A DNA stretch of 64,000 nt. Source: Pinus tabuliformis. Lineage: Eukaryota; Streptophyta; Pinopsida; Pinales; Pinaceae. The notes under the pieces were generated by a model. It saw only the letters and a list, made by a program, of their open reading frames with translations. It was not told the origin of the DNA and did no database searches. The first letter of the stretch is position 1. Each line of letters begins with the position of its first letter. The DNA lies in contig CM062807.1 in assembly GCA_031772625.1 (NCBI GenBank), positions 1,146,173,007 to 1,146,237,006 on the forward strand, read 5' to 3'. Shown here one piece after another: positions 10,025 through 20,555 of this stretch. A program made the translations under genes and the position numbers.

Positions 10025-11173
10025 CTATGTGCATGATCTAGATTCAGTTTGACTAATGAAATTATTAATGACATCATCTTTTGTTTGGTCTTTGAAATCA
10101 AGTGCCTCTTGTATAGTTAATGGAGATCTAATGTTATCATTAAGGTATGATACATGGTGCTTATGAGTTTTGATTATTGTGACACTTGGCTGCACTGGAG
10201 GATATAGAACTAAGTTCTTGATATTTGGTCCTCTGGTTATGGTCATATTTCCCTGCCGGCAGCCAATATAAGCATCGGCAGTGGCAAGCCAAGGTCTACC
10301 TAAAATCAATGGATGTCCATCAAGTCGAGTTTTGGGATTTATTATTAGAAAATCGGTTGGATATTCCCAGGATTCAACGGAGACCATGACATCATGTAGT
10401 GTACCCTCCAGCCTAACCACAAATTGGTCAGCCAATTCTAGCAAGGTAGAGGTGGGTTCTACAGATGTAATGCCTAGCTTTTGGCAAGTAGTGGTTGTTA
10501 ACATATTAATTGCATCTCCTAGATCAACTAAGGCATTAGACAGGGTTTGCCCGTAAATTTGGACAGTTACAATTGGGTTTCCTGGGTCTTCGTATTTAAT
10601 GGGTGTTTCTTTTCCTGATAGTAAGTCAGATAGAGTGCTGACTACTTGGACTCTTGGGTTATTTGTTATATTCCTCCTTGGTTTCTTTATGCAAAATTCT
10701 TTGATAGTTTTTGCATATATAGGGATGTCTTGAATGGCTTGGAGGAATGGAATATTTATGTACAAATTTTGTAATTCTCCCAGAATGTCAAAATCAGGAT
10801 ATTGTATAGGTTGAGGTATGACTAATCGTTCTAGGAATGGAGGAGAGGATGTGGTTGCTTGATTATGAGTTTGTTGTTTATTCACATCCTCTTCTTGTGA
10901 CAGATGTTCTCTGGGTAATTGATTTTCAACCTGAACTGTCTTATCTTCCTTGGTTTCAATAATATGCCCAGATCTTAGCTGAAGATCATTACACTCCCTC
11001 AGATCGGCTCCTATTTCTAGTGTTTCTATGATTTGGACAGATTGGACCGGTCTGTTATTTGGATTGGGGTTGGGTTGGGCTGGGAGTTGCGGTCTCAGAT
11101 TAGACTGGGGATTTTGTTGTAAGGCTGGCAGTGTAGGTTGAGGGAGCGGAATAGTTCCTACTGGCTGATGCAT
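10025..11173 (-). CDS. Protease-containing stretch of element A
   Basis: The stretch is 382 residues long. Its first third is Pro/Gln-rich linker. From about residue 190 it reads as a retropepsin-like domain: VTVQIYGQTLSNALVDLGDA around the catalytic loop, then DFLIINPKTRLDGHPLILGR and WLATADAYIGCRQG. This ILGRPWLATADAYI style is typical of plant Athila/Tat-type proteases. The protease cuts the gag-pol polyprotein. It lies directly after gag. Confidence 0.85.
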   Translation of the reverse strand: MHQPVGTIPLPQPTLPALQQNPQSNLRPQLPAQPNPNPNNRPVQSVQIIETLEIGADLRECNDLQLRSGHIIETKEDKTVQVENQLPREHLSQEEDVNKQQTHNQATTSSPPFLERLVIPQPIQYPDFDILGELQNLYINIPFLQAIQDIPIYAKTIKEFCIKKPRRNITNNPRVQVVSTLSDLLSGKETPIKYEDPGNPIVTVQIYGQTLSNALVDLGDAINMLTTTTCQKLGITSVEPTSTLLELADQFVVRLEGTLHDVMVSVESWEYPTDFLIINPKTRLDGHPLILGRPWLATADAYIGCRQGNMTITRGPNIKNLVLYPPVQPSVTIIKTHKHHVSYLNDNIRSPLTIQEALDFKDQTKDDVINNFISQTESRSCT

Positions 11174-11179
11174 CGGTCT

Positions 11180-12974
11180 CTACCAGTTTGTCTGCCAGGC
11201 TGAACTTTTTGAAGTAGGGGGAGTCCATTGTGGTGGGTATGAGTTACTTTGCCAATATGGTGGAGTATAAGGAGGATTCGACCAACCAGATTGGCTTACC
11301 TGATTTAGCCACGGGTTTGAAGAAGGAAATGACTGTGGTGACCAGTTTGGAAACGGGGATTGGGATTGAATTTGCCACATATTATATTGTTGAGCATTAT
11401 ACTGCGGAGGCTGAAAAGAAGAACTTGGGTCTGGAAACATACTAGATTGTCTCGGCTGCCACTGCTGGTTGAGCAAATACATCGATTCTAGCTCTTCTTC
11501 TACTTCCTTATATACTGCTTTCAATCCAGGAAGTAAGGGACAGCTCTCTGTAAGGTGATCTTTTGTACAGATGGCGCATGTTTGGACTGCATCCAGTGGA
11601 AACTCCTTATGGCTATGTTTTTTCCTGCATCGGGGACAGAAGATTGCCAAATTCTGCTCTGCCTCCATTTGCTTTTGTTTGGCCTGCATAATATCAAGTT
11701 GTGTAGTTAGTGTTTAGTTTTAAAATTTTCCAATAAATTTCCAATTTCTACACGTGTTACTCCTTCTATCGAAATTTTATTATCTCTTACAAAACGATCA
11801 TGTTCTGCCGGTTTTACTCTTGTGCTACCTCTCGAGCTCCTGATACATAAATCAATAATGTCAACAAAATTTTCTTGATAAATATCCCCTTTTCCTATAA
11901 TGTTTAATGTTTCAATCCATTGTTCCTTCATGCCCCTTATTAATGCTGTTTTTAACACATTGTGAGGTAAAGGTAGTGATGCATAAGTAGATCTTTGAAG
12001 ATTATACTGAAAACGTTCCACATACTCCTCTAATGATTCATTTCGTCTAGCTGTCATTTGGAATATTTCATCCTTCAGTTCTCTAGACCTGCAATAGTCC
12101 TGATATTTTCCAGAAAAGATTCTTTCATTTGATCCCAGTTATTTATAACCCCACCACCTAATCCCATAAACCATCTTAAAGCAACCCTTTTAATGTAGAG
12201 GGAAATAGTTTCAGTTTCTGGGGGTTGGTGGTGTAATTATATCCCCTGCACAGTACATCAAATTCAAATAAAAATGCATCTGGATCTTCTTATGTAAGAC
12301 CGTGGAATGTAGGGATATGTTGAAGAGGGATTTCTTTCATAGGCGAATTTGTTGTAGAATCCACTATGTGGTATTGTAATGTAGAGGTTTGGGTGTTTGG
12401 TTGGTTTTGAGCCATTGGGTCGAATATATGCCAATAACCTTCTGGGATATCTAGGAGGGTATTCCTAGGTTGAGAGGGAATGGCTTTAATAGGAATAGTT
12501 TTAATAGCACTTTCTCTATCTGGGATAATGAGAGTGCCTGATATCTGAGGAGATTGAGTTTCTTCAACAATGATTTTTGCAGCACTTCCCTTGTCTGGGC
12601 TATTTAATGGCTGAGTTGTTCCAATAGGAGACCTTGGTTCCCCAGTTTCCCCTGTTTCTCTTTCTCCTTCACAAAGATTGCTAAAATTCCCTTCCTACAA
12701 TAGTTCTGGAGTAGAATTTTCAATTTCTTGAAAGTCCTACTCTTCAGTTTGACTATGCACCTCAACAAGGGCTACAGATGGTGATCCTGTGGCCTAAAGG
12801 GAACTAGTAGGCTGTTTAGAAATGACTTTCCTGGGTCCTACTGAGGGCTGAGATTCTGCTTTCTTGTAGATTTCGTCTATGAAGGTTGGTTGGCCAAGCG
12901 TCACTGGCCCCTTAGCTTTTTCTGGCTTGGGTAGAGGTTTGGAATTTTTTTCTGGCTTTTTCTGCTTAGTCATG
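11180..12974 (-). pseudogene. Gag region of element A
   Basis: The first ATG in element sense is near 12974 and is followed by a Lys/Pro-rich leader. A capsid-like core follows around 12330-11710, including DAFLFEFDVLCRGYNYTTN, NPQKLKLFPSTLKG and ESLEEYVERFQYNLQRS. Then come two Cys/His knuckles (CPRCRKKHSH and CAICTKDHLTESC) and a Gln/Pro/Ser-rich tail. Gag forms the cytoplasmic particle and packages the RNA. The region is broken in several places. Confidence 0.85.
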
Positions 12975-13157
12975 CACCCAAATTAACTACTAAATTCTAC
13001 TCAATCAAATCAATAGCAAATCTGTAGGAAATCGGTCAGACGAGCAGGGCTTTTACATGCTCCACACATAGGTTCTTACCTTTTGTTCTTAAAACCCAAT
13101 TCTTCCCTAGCAGGTTTGTACACTACTCTAAAAAAAAGAACAAATGGCTACACTCTT

Positions 13158-13175
13158 TCCTCGGCAATAGTGCCA
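13158..13175 (-). other. Primer-binding site of element A
   Basis: The minus strand reads TGGCACTATTGCCGAGGA just inside the 5' LTR. It matches 14 of 18 bases of TGGCGCCGTTGCCGGGGA, the tRNA-Asp-type site I recall for Athila elements. Confidence 0.75.
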
Positions 13176-13178
13176 AAA

Positions 13179-14899
13179 TGTAGAGCTATAAAAAGGGTCT
13201 CTTTCACCTCTAATTACCTCACATTAATATGTCAATCCGGGAACATTTTGTTATTTCAAAGAGTGTCTCAGTCTGAGGCTATCATTTGTCAGAGTAATGC
13301 TAGTAGTACAGTGTTCAGAAATACAAGAGTAAATGGATGTTTGTCTACAGCTTAATTACTTCAAAAGATTAAATCAAACATTCAAAAGATTAAGCAACTT
13401 ATCAGTCAAGGGTTCGGTAGCAATAACCCATCCCTTTGGAAACTAATGGAAAAGGAAATCAGAGAACTGATCGTGGATCTAGGAGTCGGACAGTAAATGC
13501 CAATGCTCACTACAGCCTGAGATCGTTCTTCACACCAATACTAGTAAATGGAACAACAGATGAGAAATGGAACAACAATTAAGAAATCGAAAAGCAAGTC
13601 TGAAATGGAACAGCAAATCCGAAATAGAACAGCAATTCTGAAATGGAACAGTAGCTAAGAAATAGAACAACAACTAAGTCTCACAAGTAGTAACAATCTT
13701 AATCTATCAGATCCAATGCATTAATCATAATATACAGGAATCAAACGGCAATCTTTCACTCTTAAGGGCAGATTGAATACCACACATCAATGGAACAGCA
13801 CTGATTACTGATAAGTTATGGAACAACGCTTGAAAACCATATACACACACAACACACTTAAATAGTAATCTGATCCAAGTATCAATCTCAGTCAGAAAGA
13901 ATATGACTGCATTTCAAAATAGAATAGCATTGTTCATAAATCCAACAATCATAAAGAACATAACTTCCAAGATGAATTCCATAACGTTAATGAACAAGTG
14001 CACAGAATAAAGGCTCTGTAGTGAAACAGTAACAGTTTTCTGTAAAGACTAGCAATATTATATCAACTCCTAAAAGAACAGTAATGTGATGCAGAGTCAA
14101 TACAATCGTTCCGTCTGTAGAAACCTTAATAAATCAACATAACAGAGCATGTGATGTAAACTTTATAAAACACATCAGATTACAAAATGACATCGATAAG
14201 CAAACCACGCATAAACCAAACGTAATAGTACAGGAGCAAGTGTCCTCCAGGGCCGGGCCCTTAGTCTCCAGGGGTACACCGCTTGAAGTTATTCCAGACT
14301 CAGAGATGAAATAGTAACCAAGTTTGTATTAATGCATAGAACAGAATTACAAGAAACCAGTTCTCAACGAGATTCGATGATCAAAGTTTTGATTTTAAAG
14401 GAAATTACATAAAAGCATAACCGTCTCCAACTCTCCCCTTGAGCTAATAGTGCTGCCCCTTTTATCAGTGTGATGGCAGAGACATCTAAGTGCAGAAATA
14501 GATAAAACAACGATCCCTCAGGATCAAGGATCCTGAGGGATTTTTTGAACCATTAGTCCTTAGTCATTTCTTTTCTCTCCTACGCCGAGCTGATATCTCC
14601 ACTTCCTTTTTCGAGCTGATTCACTTTGATTTGTTTTGCCTTGTTTGCATTCGGTCTCCCATCAGAGGGACAACGGTTAACCCGTCCTTGTCCTTTCCTT
14701 TGGAACTGCAACTTCTCGTTTTTCCTCCTTCCTGCATAAGGAAATGACAATTATCAGCGTTTTCATCTTGCATATTAATCTCACATGGTCTATTATAATT
14801 CTTTATCATTTTCCTAGTTCATGATGCAAAAGGTTTGTATGTTCTAATGAAAAGATACTGAAATAATCATAAAAAACATACCTTCTTTAGTACTCCACA
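13179..14899 (-). repeat. Element A LTR, 5' copy in element sense
   Basis: Direct repeat of 40-1760 with the same length and ends. It holds the 19-nt array at 13564-13677. The U3 promoter cannot be pinned down with confidence. Confidence 0.93.
13564..13677. repeat. Six-copy 19-nt repeat, second LTR
   Basis: The same six units as at 425-538, with a few substitutions and no change in copy number. Confidence 0.88.
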
Positions 14900-14904
14900 C
14901 CTGC
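14900..14904. repeat. Right target-site duplication of element A
   Basis: CCTGC, the partner of CCTGT at 35-39. Confidence 0.7.
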
Positions 14905-14956
14905 CACATTTCAGGGAGCGGGTGTAGGTATATTTTCTAATCTAATTCATGATTTT

Positions 14957-15862
14957 GTGGAAGTGTACATGGATGATTTTATTGTGCATGGTGATACCTT
15001 TGAAGAAGCAATCGAAAATTTGGAAAAATTTATTATTAGATGTAAGGAGGAAAACCTTTCATTAAGAAATGAGAAATTTTTTATGATGTTCAATGAAGGG
15101 ATTGTTTTAGGCCACCATATTTCGTGTGATGGAATTAAAGTGCATACATCTAAGCTAGAAATTATTTCTAAAATTTCAATTTATGTTTTCCAAAGAGATG
15201 GAAGAAGTTTTATAGGATTTACTATATATTATAGGAGATGCATAGAAAATTTCACAAAAATAACCTCTCCATTTTTCAAACTCACAAAATATTGTAAATT
15301 TTCTTGGAATCCTAATTGTCAGAAGAATTTGAGACACCAAAACAAAATATTACTAAAGAACCAATTTTAAGACCTAATTGGGCTCTTCGTTTCCATATTT
15401 TTATTGATGCTTCAGATACAAATCTAGGGGTTACCTTAGGACAAAAATATTTAACTCCTTATTCCATTTACTATACAAGTAAAAATTTGACTTCTACAAA
15501 GTTAAATTACACTATAACAGAAAAAGGAGGTTTTAGTTGTTGTTCATGCCATTGATAAATTTTGTCATTACATTACTGGTTATGAAACTTTTATTCATAC
15601 AAATCATTCTGACATTAGATATCTAATGAAAAAACCGATTACTAACGATAGAATTATAAGATGGTTGTTATTACTACAAGAATTCAACATTACTATTCTT
15701 GATAGACTAGGAAAAGAAAACACAGTTGCTTATTTTCTTTCTAGATTGGAGAATAATAATGAGAATGTTCTTGTAAAAGATAACTTTCCTAATGAATATA
15801 TTTTTGCAGTATCTACTAAAACACCTTGGTTTGTAGATATTGTTGTAGAAATTTCATCGTAG
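14957..15862 (+). pseudogene. Element B RT and RNase H region
   Basis: Contains the RT palm segment (YMDDF), the thumb-side GFTIYYRRCIENF, then the RNase H run from about 15390 to 15760 ending at GKENTVAYFLSRL. It is related to the same parts of element A but on the opposite strand and more decayed. Confidence 0.8.
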
Positions 15863-16919
15863 ATTAATCTGATTATGCAATGTACCAAAGCAAAATACTT
15901 AATCTACTTCTACAATCAAACTTGCGGAAGCTTAATCAATTTTTGAGCAAGATCAAACAGAACACATATAATGTAGAAGAAGATTCAATCACATATGAAA
16001 CACATAAGAATACTCTGGGGAAAGCCTCAGCTAAAAACCTCACTATCTGTATTATCATACAAGTGGAAATATCTCAGGATTACACAAAGCTTTAGCTCAC
16101 AAGCTATCCATCTCTCAGTACAATACCTTCCTGCTGCTCATAGACAAAATAGACAACACATATGCCTTCCTTCAGTCCTCCAAGCCTCCCATTTCCTTGC
16201 ACAGTTTCTCTTGGGTCCTCTAGCTGTATCATGTCTGATTCTCACCTCACACACTGCTCTGACCTCTAAAATAACTACGCAATCCTGAAGGAGTTAATTC
16301 CTTCTGCATGGATGAGTTTCCTTTAGAGGAAAATTTCTTCAACTGATAGTACGTTGTCCCTTCCTTTAATCTCAACTGGGTCTTTCTCTGAACTGACATG
16401 CATGAGTTATTTGTGAGAGAATATTCAGTTATCTGGAGAACACTAGTTGCATGCATGCATGCATTAACTGACTGAACTCACAATTAGTTCCTCAAACTGT
16501 TTGGAACTAATTTAACTGGACTTTACTCAGTTAATTGAGCTAACTAATTACAACTCAAATACAACTCATCCTTATCTCTTAATTAAGGGATAACTTCCTC
16601 AATCAAAGGGATAACTATTGCATGTCTTCATATAGACTTCATGTTTGATTTTCTCCAACTAATTAACTCAATATGAATTAATTAATTATTTTTCGAATAG
16701 TTGCTGAGATCAAATTCAAATTTTAATTATCAATTTTAATTCAGCGACTAAATAAAATTAGAATATATCCTGAAATGCTATTTATAGCAATGCTATTTTT
16801 AGCATTTATATTTTATCATTCCTTGTTGCTATTTTCCACACTGGTACCTGAAATGCTATCTATAGCAATGTTATTTATATCATTTCTATTTTTAGCATTT
16901 CTTGTTGCTATTTTCAACA
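15844..16919 (+). mobile_element. Solo LTR K inserted in element B
   Basis: A 1,076-bp non-coding block begins TGTAGAAATTTC and ends TTTTCAACA. It is flanked by a perfect 5-bp duplication, ATTGT, at 15839-15843 and 16920-16924. B's coding is continuous in sense on either side. TG...CA ends, the duplication and the lack of an internal region fit a solo LTR left by LTR-LTR recombination. The last 150 bases contain two copies of a ~76-bp unit built around GAAATGCTATNTATAGCAAT. Small open frames inside are not credible genes. The orientation and family are uncertain. Confidence 0.8.
16770..16919. repeat. Two-copy ~76-bp tandem repeat at the end of K
   Basis: Two adjacent blocks both run from CTGAAATGCTAT...TATAGCAATG to TTGTTGCTATTTTC. 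Each contains short self-complementary words (GCTATNTATAGC and GCTATTTTTAGC). Confidence 0.75.
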
Positions 16920-16929
16920 ATTGTTAATT

Positions 16930-17669
16930 ATTTGGCTACAGAAAAATTACCTCTGCAACTATTAGCTAGAGAAAATCAAAAAGTGATCAAAACCATTGCA
17001 CCTTATTCTTGGATAGATGGATAATTGTACAAAACTGGACCTGATTTGATTTCCGAAGATGTGTTCGAGAATATGAAGTACCTAAAATATTGAAAGCTTT
17101 TCATGATGAACCATGTGGAGGACATTCTACTAGTAAAAGAAATGCTTACAAACTTATTCTTTTAGGATATTATTAGCCATCCATTTTTAAGGATGCCAAA
17201 GAATATGTTAAAAGATGTGATAGTTTTCAAACAATGGGGAAATCCATTTCATCATATGAGATGCCTCTACAACGACAAGTACTTGTAGAACCCTTTGAAA
17301 AATGGGCTCTAGATTTTGTTGGACCAATAAATCCTCCATCTAAACAAAAAAGATATATATTTGTTTGAGCAGATTATGTCACAAAATGGGTAGAAGCTAA
17401 ATCTCTTTTATTTGCAACTAAAAATGTTGTAGTTACATTTATTTTTGAGGATATCTTTACTCGTTTTAGTGTTCTAAGAGAAATTGGAATAGATCAAGGT
17501 ACTAAATTCACATAAACATTGGTGAAAAATATTGTGGAGAAATACAAAATAAAGCATCAAAAGTCTACTCCATATCATCCACAAGCCAATGGGCAAGTGG
17601 AATCTAGCAACAAAGTTGTTGAAGCAACTCTTTCCAAAACTGTGCATTTGCATAGAAAGGAATTGGAAG
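16930..17669 (+). pseudogene. Element B integrase region
   Basis: Zinc-finger and catalytic-core remnants, with WALDFVGPINPPS near 17300, TKWVEAK near 17385 and a HPQANGQVESSNK-type run near 17578. It ends abruptly at the next repeat. It is broken. Confidence 0.78.
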
Positions 17670-17674
17670 AAAGT

Positions 17675-18013
17675 TAGGACCCCAAGAAGTTGAGATTCCA
17701 ATTAACCCCAATGGGGCCCACAAACTTTTGGAACTTCATCTCCATGGGTTAGATTTTTGGATGTTTAGAGTTTTAAATTGTCTCTTAATGATAAATATGC
17801 TTGGAAGCATCATTATAAAACAGTTTAGAATGCTTGTAGTCATCACATCTCTTCTAAGAGATAAACTACCATCACCCAAGCTAGTTTATTTCTCTTATGT
17901 ATGTAAACAATTTTCAGTAGATGTTATTAATTAACTGAAGTTTTGTTTCATTGTATCTTTAATTTTTGGTTTGAATTTGTATTTCATTTCATTCTTTCAT
18001 AAATATGGATCAT
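17675..18013 (+). mobile_element. LTR scrap J of the F2/I family
   Basis: This matches the right-hand half of the F2 LTR (51060-51402) at low identity. It shares GGGGCCCACAA, CACATCTCTTCT.AGAGATAA, CTAGTTTATTTC and a final ATGGATCA. The left half is absent. It lies between two unrelated integrase relics and has no coding of its own. It is old. Confidence 0.65.
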
Positions 18014-18017
18014 GAGA

Positions 18018-18670
18018 ATCCTTAAAGATGAGCCCATTTGAGGCAATGTATGGGAGGAGTTGCAATATTCCCATCACCTAAAATGATCCACTAAATAGGG
18101 TCCTTATTGGACTTGATATATTGAAGGAAATGGAGAAATTGCATATTATGAGACAGACTTTAAATGTGGCATAGGAGAAGACAAAAAATTATGCATATTA
18201 TCATAGGGTGCACAAAGGGTTCCAAGTTGGGGAACATGTTTATCTATGGATTAAGCCCAAGAAAAGTTCATTAAGGATTAGGTCATGTGCCAAGTTGGCA
18301 CAACAATATTGTGGGCCCTTTGAGATCCTTGAGAGGATTGGACTAAAGGCTTATAAGATAGTCTTACCTCCATCAGTAAAATTCCATGATGTTTTCCACA
18401 TTTCTTTGCTTAAAATATATGTACATGATTCTAATCATGTAATTGATTGATTTGTGCTACAAGTGGAACGAGAATGAGAGTTCCAACTAGAGCCACTATG
18501 TATCCTATACTGGAGGAGCGCCATGCTCCATAATTGAGTAATATAACAATTCAAAGTGTATAGGAGGCACTTTGAGCCTGAGGAAGCCACTTGGGAAATG
18601 GTTGACTCAATGAGGGAAGCATATCCTTTTTTGTTTGTTGATTGTGGAAAATGTATATGAATTGTAATTA
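18018..18670 (+). pseudogene. Element C: chromovirus integrase C-terminus and chromodomain
   Basis: Begins with MSPFEAMYGRSC, the run that ends many Ty3 integrase cores. It continues with QVGEHVYLWIKPKKSS, QQYCGPFEILERIGLKAYKI and KFHDVFHISLL (the GPF/Y-type module). About 60 codons later a chromodomain-like segment reads YRRHFEPEEATWEMVD. Chromodomains of this group are thought to guide integration toward heterochromatin. The rest of the element is missing to the left. Several breaks are visible. The 3' LTR follows at once. Confidence 0.8.
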
Positions 18671-18770
18671 TTTACATAGCTATGTATATAAAGTTCCATA
18701 AGCGATATGTGTTGTTTAAGCATGTATCTTTGTTACACATCAGTAAAGAACACCAAGGATGGTGTTCCCC

Positions 18771-18785
18771 CAAGCGAGAGGGGTT
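18771..18785 (+). other. Polypurine tract of element C
   Basis: The purine-rich run AAGCGAGAGGGG lies directly before TGTGACAACCCC, a typical Ty3 chromovirus LTR start. Confidence 0.7.
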
Positions 18786-19469
18786 TGTGACAACCCCAAC
18801 TACTTAACCCCATTTTTCAATGCAAATATTTTCTTAAAAGAACTATACGTTGAGCTATGGGACATAGATTCCAGAGGCTAAGGAGGGCAGAGTCTTGGGA
18901 TTTTAATTGCTATGATAACCAAGGAGGTTGGTGGGTGAGCACTCTAATTGTGTGGGAGCATACCATTAAAGAGGCGGTTGGATAACAAGACAGGGGCCAT
19001 GCTTCCTTGAATGAAAATGCACTAAAAAGAGGAAACAAAAAACATAAATGTCATGATAGCACCATTGATGTGGTTATTTCCAGAGCACAAAATCACAAGA
19101 GGTGTTTGGACTGCAATAAATAGACAAAAGGAGTAGAGAGGCGTGGCACATCACCACATTCTAAGAATACCAAGTGATTCTTGTCAGAAAACATGCAAAA
19201 AAATTCATGGTAGATGAAAGTGAAAATAGATTCCATCAATGGAGAATGAGGCAGTAAGAGGCTGAGGAGGAACGTGTAGAAAGTTATGTAGTAGTAGATT
19301 GGGGAAGAGCGCATGAGAAAGAACCACCATGGATGACAACTCGTGGAGAAGATCACTATGGAGAACAACACACATGGAGGTACTTATGGCATATTTTGTG
19401 GCTCCCAAAGGATTTATTTATCTTTATGGTTAAGCATTAGGAGTATAAGAGGATCTTCTCTAGATGAGG
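18786..19469 (+). mobile_element. Element C 3' LTR, left part
   Basis: Starts TGTGACAACCCC after the polypurine tract. It runs, without convincing coding potential, into the target-site duplication of element D (TGAGG at 19465-19469). The LTR resumes at 27773. Confidence 0.65.
19465..19469. repeat. Left target-site duplication of element D
   Basis: TGAGG, identical to 27768-27772 on the other side of D. Confidence 0.92.
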
Positions 19470-19971
19470 TGTTATAGACATTTTTGTGCCTCGCATCATG
19501 GAGCATGAAATGTCGATAATTACAGGGATCCTCAGTCCCTAAACATGTTGTTCTTACCCCTAAAAGAACAAGGTCATCAAACAACAGCACTTCCAATCAG
19601 TTCTCCACCTGAAAACACTTCAAAACAGGCTTATTTTGGATCATGTCAGCTGCTTAACTGAGCTTCTGCGCTGTAATGCAACTGTCCCACTCTGTACCTG
19701 CGCTGGAAGTCAAAAGTAATGAAGGCTACCTGCGCTGGGCGAGATTGGCCAAGTGGCACAGTCATCCTGCAAGGTGTCAACTGCCCAGGAAGCTTCCAAA
19801 CTGACACTTGGTTCATCAGATTCGCCTTGTGATGAGTAAGAGGTACTTGATCACCATGTGTAACCAAGAATCTCCAAGTGGACTCAAGAACTGAAGATTA
19901 ACTGAAGAGGGAGAGGACACAAGGCAGCTTCATGTCAGTCTCAAGCTGACTCATCCTCTCTTCTTCTATCC

Positions 19972-19979
19972 TATATATA
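19972..19979 (+). promoter_or_regulatory. TATA box in D's LTR
   Basis: TATATATA within CCTATATATAGAGCTC, about 500 bases into the LTR. A CT-rich run precedes it. It is the likely start of the element's RNA. The same sequence is in the other LTR near 27206. Confidence 0.7.
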
Positions 19980-20168
19980 GAGCTCTTCTATGAGGTCTAA
20001 GGAGGCTGGAATTTTGTGTAAAGCAAGGAGGTGCTGTTGGATTACAGTTAGAGCTATTGGGTGATTGTTTTACTAGAGGTGAAGAGGAGAGTTCTTGCTG
20101 CTGGGGAGGTGCTGCTGGATTGGAGCCATCATTGGTTGTAACCTTCTCAGAACCCTGTTACTTCTATC

Positions 20169-20174
20169 AATAAA
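20169..20174 (+). promoter_or_regulatory. Polyadenylation signal in D's LTR
   Basis: AATAAA about 200 bases downstream of the TATA box, followed by a TG-rich stretch. Confidence 0.5.
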
Positions 20175-20537
20175 GTTTTGCATGTTCTCCTATATACTTG
20201 TATTGCATTGATGTATTGTATTTACATGTATATTTGATTCATCCTAATCCATGCTTCAGTTATGAGTACATGTATCTTGTAGTTTGCTCTCTTGTTTTGT
20301 GCAGGATCTGTGTGTAGCTGGACCGGCAAAGAGAGCAAAGAGCTGGGAACAAGAGACAAAGAGAGGGGACAAGGATCGACTAAGCGAAAGACACCAGGTT
20401 GGTTAATCTTTTCATCCTTCTCTCTGTACTTTCATAAAGGAAAACATCAAAGCTTTACTTTCAGTTGTTGCTAAAGACTGTCACCTTTAGAGTAGGGATA
20501 GGGTCATCCGCATCGGATACTTTTCCCCACAACAAAC

Positions 20538-20555
20538 TGGCGACTCCGCTGGGGA
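20538..20555 (+). other. Primer-binding site of element D
   Basis: TGGCGACTCCGCTGGGGA begins three bases after the LTR. I recall this form from Tat/Ogre-type elements, probably tRNA-Arg. The tRNA assignment was not tested. Confidence 0.75.

Larger units (their letters stand above)
40..14899 (-). mobile_element. Element A: full-length Athila/Tat-type Ty3 LTR retrotransposon
   Basis: A 14.9-kb element reads on the minus strand. It has two 1,721-bp LTRs with TG...CA ends, a tRNA-Asp-like primer-binding site beside the right LTR, and a G-rich polypurine tract beside the left LTR. In element sense the order is gag, protease, RT, RNase H, integrase, palindrome array, env-position coding region, LTR. 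The Athila/Tat assignment rests on the primer site, the gag and protease style, and the coding region after pol. All parts are present, but the coding regions are broken in roughly ten or more places. The first 270 bp of the LTRs differ by about 13 bases (about 95% identity), so the insertion is moderately old. It lies inside the RT of element B. Confidence 0.9.
14900..17669 (+). mobile_element. Element B main body: old Athila/Tat-like Ty3 relic
   Basis: The relic resumes RT coding right after element A. The palm segment is EVYMDDFIVHGDTFEEA at about 14957. RNase H follows (IFIDASDTNLGVTLGQKYL, KLNYTITEK, LDRLGKENTVAYFLSRL), then a solo LTR insertion at 15844-16919. Integrase runs from about 16930 to 17669, with a zinc-binding part, WALDFVGPINPPS, TKWVEAK and the HPQANGQVESSNK run. 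No LTR of its own is seen, and gag would lie outside the window. It is heavily decayed, with perhaps ten breaks. It is clearly older than A and K, which sit inside it. Confidence 0.82.
19470..20534 (+). repeat. Element D 5' LTR
   Basis: Begins TGTTATAGACATTTTT and ends CCCCACAACA. Its 1,065 bp repeat at 26703-27767. It contains a TATA box near 19972 and an AATAAA signal at 20169, giving a U3 of about 530 bp. Small open frames are conserved in both LTRs only because the copies are nearly identical. Confidence 0.95.

Noticed and set aside
19646-19867. Small frames conserved in both D LTRs (73 and 60 residues)
   Set aside because: Conservation follows from the near identity of the two LTRs. Codon pattern and composition do not suggest proteins.
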